Position numbers and translations under genes: made by a program. Shown here one piece after another: positions 57,976 through 64,000 of a stretch of DNA of 64,000 nt (positions within the stretch are counted from its first letter, which is position 1; every line of letters begins with the position of its first letter). The stretch comes from Magicicada septendecula (taxonomy: Eukaryota; Arthropoda; Insecta; Hemiptera; Cicadidae), in NCBI GenBank assembly GCA_034769895.1, contig CM068371.1, positions 399,605,469 to 399,669,468 on the forward strand, in the 5' to 3' direction. The notes beneath the pieces were generated by a model. That model saw nothing but the letters and a program-made list of their open reading frames with translations. It did no database searches and had not been told where the DNA came from.

Positions 57976-58551
57976 ATTATTATTATTAGCGGGTGTCCTA
58001 CAGTCTATGCCGCATCCCTCATTTCGATCGCCATTTCTCCCTATCTTTCCAGTCATCGTCTTCAATAGCTCGACTTCTCATGCATTTCCTAATTCCTGTT
58101 TTCCATTGTGTTGTCAGTTTTCCTTTTCTTCTCCTGTTTTGTGGAGTGTAAGTCAATGCTTTCTTTGGCCATCGCTTCTCCTCCATCCTCATTACGTGAC
58201 CATACCATAGCAACTGTCTGGATTCTATTCTTTCTGCTGTTGTAAATATGCGCCCTGTTTTCCTTCTTATATCTTCGTTTCTAACATGTTGCATTCTAGA
58301 AATATTACACGATCTTCTTAAGAAGTCCATTTCCACAGTTTCTATCATCTTTTTCTCTTTACCTGAAAGTTGCCAGCATTCGCAGCCATAAGTTAAAATG
58401 GGCTCCTCAATAGTTGTGTAGATTGTCAGTTTAGGTTGAAGTTTCATTTTGTTCGACCAAAGTAACGAGTTTAGCAAACGAATAGCCTTTTTTCCCTGTT
58501 GTATCCTATTTTTTATGTAATTCTTTGTTGTTCCATCTTCTGAAATAATAA
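57976..58551 (-). pseudogene. 5'-truncated LINE with reverse transcriptase C-terminal end
   Basis: An open minus-strand frame from about 58549 to a stop at 58019 covers KNRIQQGKKAIRLLNSLLW, PILTYGCECW, RNEDIRRKTGR and LLWYGHVMRMEEKRWPKKAL, the conserved tail after the palm of many animal LINE reverse transcriptases. The element ends in an (AAT)n tail at about 57977-57990. No start or catalytic palm remains. It lies inside the hAT-like element. Confidence 0.88.
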
Positions 58552-59996
58552 CCCAACATACTAAACTTTTAAAATAATCACTATTTCAGCAAACTATGGA
58601 CATTCCATTTTATGACTTCCACCCTATCATCCGGTTCTTAATCCTAGAACTGATTTGGGCAACTGTGGAAAAGCATGTTAAAACAAAAAAAGTTTATTTT
58701 CGTAGACAGTGTTATAAACTTAGCAAAAAAGGAATTTGAGTGTATTTATCTCACACGCTGGACATCAAAATGTGACCACGTCTTGAAAATTTAAAAGAGC
58801 ATGTGAGATCGGACCAAAAAGTGTATAATGTAACAGATCATTTCTAAATTAATAAGCGATGGGATAGCAGCAGTTAAGACAATTTGAGTGATGATAACAG
58901 TGAAGGAAATTGACGTACTTATTACGGCAATAAGGTGTGGAAGAATTGACGTAATATTTGTAATTGTTTGTAAGTAATTATGTGCTATATTAATTAAATA
59001 GTTTTAGTATAATTTTTTCATTAATGTTGTCTGCCTTGTTATTCATGGTTAATTTACATCTGCTTGTTTTTAAAACACACACACACCCAGAGTCACAGTC
59101 ATTTCACATTCGAGCCTGTTATTGATGTTACTTATACAAACAAATTAAGATGCCAGTGCAATGTTGACTATATATTACTAAAGTTTTTCTTAAATCGTAA
59201 CATGTCTGATAACAAAGTGTTATATACTCCAAAATATACAATGTTTGTTAATGTCTAGACTCAACTAGGAGATTAGGAGAAACACTGTAACAGACACAAC
59301 ATGACAAGTCACTGTTTACATAATAATTGCAGTACTAAACGTTAAACATTTTATAACTCGGTGAAATCTTTGTATGGTCCCTCTGTTGTATCTATTGTTT
59401 GTTTCGTCTTACAAAACGTCCATTTGAATTGTTTGTCGTGTCGAAATAGAAATCAAAATCAAAACTTGTCACGTACTTGTACATAGACTTGTCGTTCAGG
59501 GAACAGTCTAATATTCAACTGTAGCCTTTCTATTCACGTGTATTACATTGTTCCCGTCTTATCCCCTCTACAATATGCGTGACTGCTTCATGTCTGATTA
59601 TTTTACTATATTATTGTATTATTATTTCAATAAAGTCACCATCTACTCACTAAGTAATTTATATTATTCAGTCAGCACATGCAAATTACTAAGCCTTGTG
59701 ATTACGTGGTTTTACTCATGATTCCTACAAACATTGTGTGTTGATTCTTACCTGTGCAATATTTATGTGTAAGAAGGACTCTTTTTCAGCATTATAGGTG
59801 GCATTATAGATGGAAAATACATGAGTAAAATTCCATGAAGCAAGGATCATTTTTACTTGCACTTGCAGCATTGACTCCCAATAAGTTACGTGTTGTCGTT
59901 CCTCTAGGAAAAAGCAAGCCCTGCTTGTTGAGAAAATAATGAGGGAAACAAAATTGTGCACCTTGTTCGCAAGTTTTCAACCCCCCCTCGAAAAAA
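58552..59996. other. Interior of hAT-like element, nothing recognised
   Basis: AT-rich, with a short CA run at about 59076-59086. No open frame of note and no hAT (C-terminal dimerisation) motif was seen. Confidence 0.4.
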
Positions 59997-60013
59997 TCCT
60001 GGGTGCCCCTCTG

Positions 60014-60565
60014 GATTTGGGTATGTATGGGTACTCGTGAGATGTAGCCGCGCCACATATCTGCAACTATAGTGGTTCCTGGTTCTATATTATTTAAAAT
60101 TACACGATTTAGTGTGTTTGCATCGCGTTTATCCACCACCTTTAGCAACCACTTCTTTATTCTCCTGTAAATTCCCCCAAGTACCCACCGAGTTTTGGTT
60201 ATTCAGTCCCTGTTGTACTTCCTTCAAGTGAACGCACTTTCATCAATTTCAGTATCTCCCGGGCCACCAATTTTTAAGCTGGTATCCATCACCCAGACAG
60301 TAAGGATCTCCCTGAACTCGTTTATTAATTTTCGCGTAGTTTTCCTGTTTATGTCAAGCTCTTTTGAAATAACTGAAATTTGATATTTCAAAATCCAAGC
60401 GACTAACACACGGAATAGGCTACAGATAATGCAGGAACACACGCTTTTCCGAAAAAAGTGTCATCATGTATGTTTTTTGTAGCTCAGCAATTCCGTCTAC
60501 CACATCCGAAGGTGACTTTTTTTGTCCATTCACATTTTTTAACATATTACCATCACACTTTACAC
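60014..60565 (-). pseudogene. Merlin (IS1016/ISXO2-like) transposase, N-terminal and central part
   Basis: Minus-strand frames give VISKELDINRKTTRKLINEF (helix-turn-helix region), KIGGPGDTEIDESAFT (IDES with the first catalytic Asp, about 60235), then after a frameshift KVVDKRDANTLNRVIL and PGTTIVADMWRGY (second Asp, about 60055). This block order and spacing is specific to Merlin. An upstream CVKCDGN-like stretch may be the remains of the zinc-binding N-terminus. At least one frameshift plus the hAT-like insertion inactivate it. Confidence 0.82.
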
Positions 60566-60699
60566 ATTCTATTGAAAACTGAAAAAGATTTCAATCACGA
60601 ACACATTTTCTGAAACCTTTTTTTTAATGAAACACCGAAAATTATTAACACTTTTGTATTCCATTTTACTGTAGTAAGATACGCATGTGCACAACTCTG

Positions 60700-61036
60700 A
60701 TGAATGAATGTTAAACAAAATTAAATAGATATAAACATAGATGTAAAAAAACGACAAGGTCTCACTGGCTGCTTTTAGGAAGTGAAGCAATAGTTGAAAC
60801 AAGTAACAACATTTATCTTTTATCATTTGCGTCATTCTCTGCATGAAAATATCGGGCTGCATGAAACATGCCTCTCAAGCCACTTTTGGTAGCCACATAC
60901 GTTTATAACCTTTGGAGAAACCACATGCTATATAACAATAGACATGTCAGAGAACAGTATCATAAAATAACCTTTTCCTGGATTTACAACCAGTGCAGGT
61001 ATCCGGCGACTTCTAGTACCTTCAACACAAATGTTT
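60700..61036 (-). repeat. Merlin element right long terminal inverted repeat
   Basis: Reverse complement of 56280-56600; the outer conserved bases GGTACTAGAAGTC are at 61008-61020. Target duplications could not be recognised because the left flank is a GA microsatellite. Confidence 0.75.
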
Positions 61037-61274
61037 CTTTATAATACGAGTAATTATACAAGTAGTTATATAAGTGATAGGTAGGTAAATAGACAGGTAG
61101 AAAGAGAGCAAAAGAGAAAAAGAGAGACAGGGGTAGATAGAGAGAATAGTATAGATAGTGTATGTCAGTCTCAATTATCTCATGTTTTTTCGTTTCCCTT
61201 TGTTTTTAGTTTAAAGCGAAGGTCTTGTTTCATCGCAACTGTCACACAATCTCAGGGCACGTTATATTGTATAA

Positions 61275-61473
61275 TACTTTATAATTTATAAAAAATGTGT
61301 TACATCGTGTTATAATCGTTTATTTAAGTACTAAGTAGGCCTGTAATGTGAGCACTGATGTTGCTTAGTATAAGTCTATGTAGGCCTACTTGTGCTTCGT
61401 ATTAGGTTACTAATTAATGATGGCTACATGTTCATAGTAGTTATGTTATATCTAATAATGTGTATTTTATCTT
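61275..61473. repeat. Left arm of a 200-bp inverted repeat pair
   Basis: Reverse complement of 63157-63360 at roughly 85-90% by eye; both contain CGTTTATTTAAGTACTAAG and GGTTACTAATTAATGATGGC. The arms are 1.7 kb apart and enclose a small ORF, a foldback repeat and a SINE. Confidence 0.85.
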
Positions 61474-61657
61474 TGTTCTTGCACTACTAATGATGGTCGT
61501 AGTAGGCATAGAAGAAACATCTGGAAATTCAGTATTCAATAAATGGTGGCCTAATAGCCCGCATGATAAATGTAACACTACAGTTAATGGGAGTCTTTCA
61601 GAATACTATGTGGAGGGACACGACTATCAAAACTCCTCAAGCTGGATTAAAAGCTAG
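61460..61657 (+). CDS. Small ORF with signal-peptide-like start, 65 aa, uncertain
   Basis: Starts with a hydrophobic stretch (FIFVLALLMMVVVGI, residues 3-17) followed by a small polar segment with a possible cleavage site near residue 20, then a polar region with one Cys and three N-x-S/T sites. No family is recognised. The start codon lies in the end of an inverted-repeat arm. Two further unrelated frames follow at 61563-61980. It may be a chance frame or the first exon of a secreted protein. Confidence 0.25.
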   Translation: MYFIFVLALLMMVVVGIEETSGNSVFNKWWPNSPHDKCNTTVNGSLSEYYVEGHDYQNSSSWIKS

Positions 61658-62060
61658 ACTGGTAGTCCTAATAGGCCTGAAGGACATGAATTTAAGAACG
61701 CTTCGGTTTGTGTTTTTTTTTTGTACAGGCGACGAACAATTTTCTTTTTCGCCAGAAAAATTTTGCGAATTACAGTGGTGGTACGGAGATCCAGAATTTG
61801 AACAATAGTGTAGAGACACCGTATCTTAAAAACAATTCTGTTCTTGTTATGGGCAATGTCTTGCTTCAATGTAAAGCAGTACCAACGACATCTTATAGGG
61901 GGAAAAGTATGAATTGGTTTGAGGCAAAAGGGATAAATTTTCCAGAGGACGGCCTGAAGAATCAATTATTGCATTTATAGGAGACGTACAAGGCAATATT
62001 CAGTGAGTATGATGATAATTTAACTTTACTTAAGATAGTTGTGTTAGTGGTTATAATCAG

Positions 62061-62310
62061 AAACAGAATTATCACTGTTACACACCACTATAGAAAAATT
62101 ATTCCGATTAGCGCTTTCAAGCTTCTCAGCTCATCGTCAGATCGGAAATCCGTATAACTGTTGCACACCACTATAGAAAAATTGTTCCGATTAGCGCTTT
62201 CAAGCTTCTCAGCTCGTCACATCGGAAATCCGTCAGATGAGCTGAGAAGCTTGAAAGCGCAAATCGGAATAATTTTTCTGTAGTGGTGTGCAACAGTGAT
62301 AGTTCTGTTT
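62061..62310. repeat. Foldback repeat with a duplicated arm
   Basis: Outer ends AAACAGAATTATCACTG (62061) and the matching inverse at 62310. The left arm (to about 62152) is followed by a second direct copy (62154-62232) and then by the inverted arm (62233-62310). Shared core: CCGATTAGCGCTTTCAAGC. It can fold in two alternative ways. Confidence 0.85.
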
Positions 62311-62850
62311 GATATTTTAACTGATGAAAATGAGTGTCTTGTGCGCTGGGTTACTCCATCAATATCACTGTGAAGTCAACCCGATAGAATAAATTAGTAC
62401 TGAGTACCGTAATGCAACCTGTAGGCAAGAATTATTCGTATAACCTTTTGCATATAGATTTTTCTTGTGCAATTTAAACAATAAATTACTAACGTGAAGG
62501 TCACTGACATGAAGACATAGTCTAACAATTGTAACATACTTACAAAAATCAGTGTAACACACATTTACTCATGTTGATGCATTTATTGTAATCATCTTTT
62601 AATACGCTCTTTATTAATAAAAATAACTCCCAGCCTGACAGGTTTGCCTAAATTTTACATAATATGGTTTGTAGCATCCACCATTTCGTTTTCCAAAATT
62701 TTATATCTTTGTTGACACTTCTAAAATCAAGACAAGTGACTTCATACCTCGTGCATCAAAACTGGTCCAGCCGTTTTAGTATTACAAGGGAACAAACTAA
62801 CAAACAAAACTGTTGTACAAAAGTAATTAAATATGGTTATTTAACAGAAT

Positions 62851-63122
62851 GAGCCTCCAGGTGGTCTAGTGGCTAACGCGGGCGATTGATGCGCTCGTGG
62901 TCCCGGGTTCAATTCCCGGCGGAGGCTCCATACGGCGTGCACTCAGCGTCGTGAGGCAAACTGAGTAGGCGCTGAGATAACAGCGCCGCCTCCTGGCCGT
63001 GAATACCGCAACTAGTGGCTGGTGGCGCGTAGTACTAGCCATACACCGTCACACTAACACAAAAAGCCGCGCGGTACGCCTTGGTCCTTAACGGACTGTG
63101 GAGCGGAGGTTTTATTTATTTA
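62851..63122 (+). mobile_element. tRNA-derived SINE, 272 bp, complete
   Basis: The head (62852-62928) has RNA polymerase III boxes A (TGGTCTAGTGGCTAACG) and B (GGTTCAATTCC) and folds as a tRNA (GCCTCC/GGAGGC acceptor, CCGGG/CCCGG T-stem, 7-base anticodon loop ATTGATG). A 180-bp unrelated body follows, ending in a GTTTTATTTATTTA tail. Perfect 14-base target duplications TTATTTAACAGAAT flank it (62837-62850 and 63123-63136), which shows LINE-mediated insertion. It is not a functional tRNA gene. Confidence 0.93.
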
Positions 63123-63156
63123 TTATTTAACAGAATACAAAATTCCTTAAATAATT

Positions 63157-63360
63157 ATAAAATACACATTATAAGATATAACATAAATATTATGAACATG
63201 CAGCCATCATTAATTAGTAACCTAATACCAAAGCACAGGTAGGAATTCACAGACTTAGGCCTATATCAAGCAACATCAGCGCTCTCATTACAGGCCTACT
63301 TAGTACTTAAATAAACGATTATAACGCGATGTAACACATTTGTTATAAATTATAAAGTAC
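63157..63360. repeat. Right arm of the 200-bp inverted repeat pair
   Basis: Partner of 61275-61473. The SINE target duplication ends about 20 bases before its inner edge. Confidence 0.85.
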
Positions 63361-63617
63361 TCACGTAAATATTATAAAAAGTAATAAGTAGTTACCAAAA
63401 AGAAACTTATGTGAACTGTACAAACGTAATGTATTGTGTCGCATTATATGTAGCGTGCTGCCGCGCGTTTAATTGATGCTCTATGCAAATTATGTCATGT
63501 GACTTCTAAATAATGAAGTATGGTAAAAATGTATACAGCTGCCCTCCGTCACTGTAACTCTCTCTCATTTTCTTACTCTCACTCACTCCCCCCTCTCTCT
63601 ACCCTCTCACACACACG

Positions 63618-63651
<34 letters not shown>

Positions 63652-64000
63652 CTCTCTCTCTCTCCTTATTCGTTTTATTTCTTTCCTCATTTTTGTTCAA
63701 GAATGAGCCAAGGAACTTAAGTGCATTTACACCTGCCGGACAACCCTAAGGGTGCCTCTGTAAGAAACAAAATTTCTCAAGTGTTTATGAAGTATGAAGG
63801 ACACTAGCCTTTTCTACAAACGTTATGCACAGTTTAATCTGGGTTGTGGCATCGGGAACTCAGAAATGGTTAATACACGTCAGCCACTGCTGTGTATAGT
63901 GATAATGTGTTGTGTCTATTCAGCGTAACACCACAGGTTTCCAGCCTCCAGCACAGAGATAAGATTTCTCATTCATCTGAATCCCGCCAAGACTATTTAA
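63361..64000. other. Unassigned, with CA/CT microsatellite
   Basis: CT and CA runs at about 63557-63664, adjoining a small low-complexity frame. No gene or repeat end recognised to the window end. Confidence 0.5.

Larger units (their letters stand above)
56930..60013. mobile_element. hAT-like element, 3.1 kb, inserted in Merlin
   Basis: Ends CAGTGGCGCACCCAGGA (56930-56946) and, reverse complemented, CAGAGGGGCACCCAGGA (59997-60013): 15 of 17 bases match. The flanks CATTTGGG (56922-56929) and GATTTGGG (60014-60021) are an 8-base target duplication with one change, as expected for hAT. It also splits the Merlin transposase cleanly. No hAT transposase was recognised, so it is non-autonomous or has captured other repeats (an IS630-like remnant and a LINE tail). 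Confidence 0.75.

Noticed and set aside
62852..62928. tRNA gene with anticodon-loop TGA
   Set aside because: The fold has mismatches, lacks the long variable arm of a Ser tRNA, and is the head of a SINE with target duplications.
63520..63720. 66-codon Ser/His-Thr-rich frame
   Set aside because: Translation of CT/CA microsatellites.

Overview
This is a eukaryotic, AT-rich and very repeat-dense window, most likely from an arthropod genome. The evidence is split coding sequence with GT..AG introns, Ty3/gypsy LTR retrotransposons, Merlin-, hAT-, pogo- and IS630/Tc1-type DNA transposons, a tRNA-derived SINE, and a short interstitial run of TTAGG, the common arthropod telomere unit. Nothing looks bacterial. 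Species cannot be named from the sequence.

Host gene (1-5.7 kb, minus strand). Three exons with matching phases (5622-5671, 1721-1854, 1535-1602) encode most of the C-terminal Claw domain of RB1CC1/FIP200 (insect Atg17), the autophagy initiation scaffold. The last exon should lie left of base 1. I see no further host exon to the right, so the rest of the window is probably one giant TE-filled intron, or includes the upstream flank.

Old DNA-transposon debris (5.7-9.7 kb): a LINE tail, half of an IS630/Tc1-like transposase, and a frameshifted pogo-like transposase cut off at 9742.

Retrotransposon nest (9.7-55 kb). Four Ty3/gypsy-type elements, here called A-D, are stacked. B (plus; remnant from 9743, Pol 10729-14127) is decayed and rearranged. 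A (plus, 14756-24162, 2,883-bp LTRs, ATAT target duplication) sits inside B; it has a gag-like coiled-coil ORF and no pol at all. C (plus, 31614-54960, 2,944-bp LTRs) has an intact Gag and a Pol broken by one apparent base loss. D (minus, 42083-52918, 1,228-bp LTRs, AAAC duplication) sits inside the 3' LTR of C and looks fully intact.

How they fit together. B and C share a canonical -1 frameshift heptamer (TTTAAAC) between gag and pol; in C a candidate H-type pseudoknot follows. A, B and C share a hairpin in the long 3' noncoding region whose stems differ in sequence but keep pairing, and B and C also carry an array of GTAAG-N-CTTAC mini-hairpins. A therefore looks like a gag-only parasite of the B/C family that kept a shared RNA signal. 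D is of another lineage: its Gag carries a RanBP2-type zinc finger instead of a CCHC knuckle, and its 3' noncoding region holds a large predicted multibranch RNA fold and splice-like signals.

Right end (55-64 kb): a Merlin transposon (minus) split by a 3.1-kb hAT-like insertion that itself contains an IS630-like transposase remnant and a 5'-truncated LINE; then a pair of ~200-bp inverted repeats enclosing a small ORF, a foldback repeat, and a complete tRNA-derived SINE with 14-bp target duplications.
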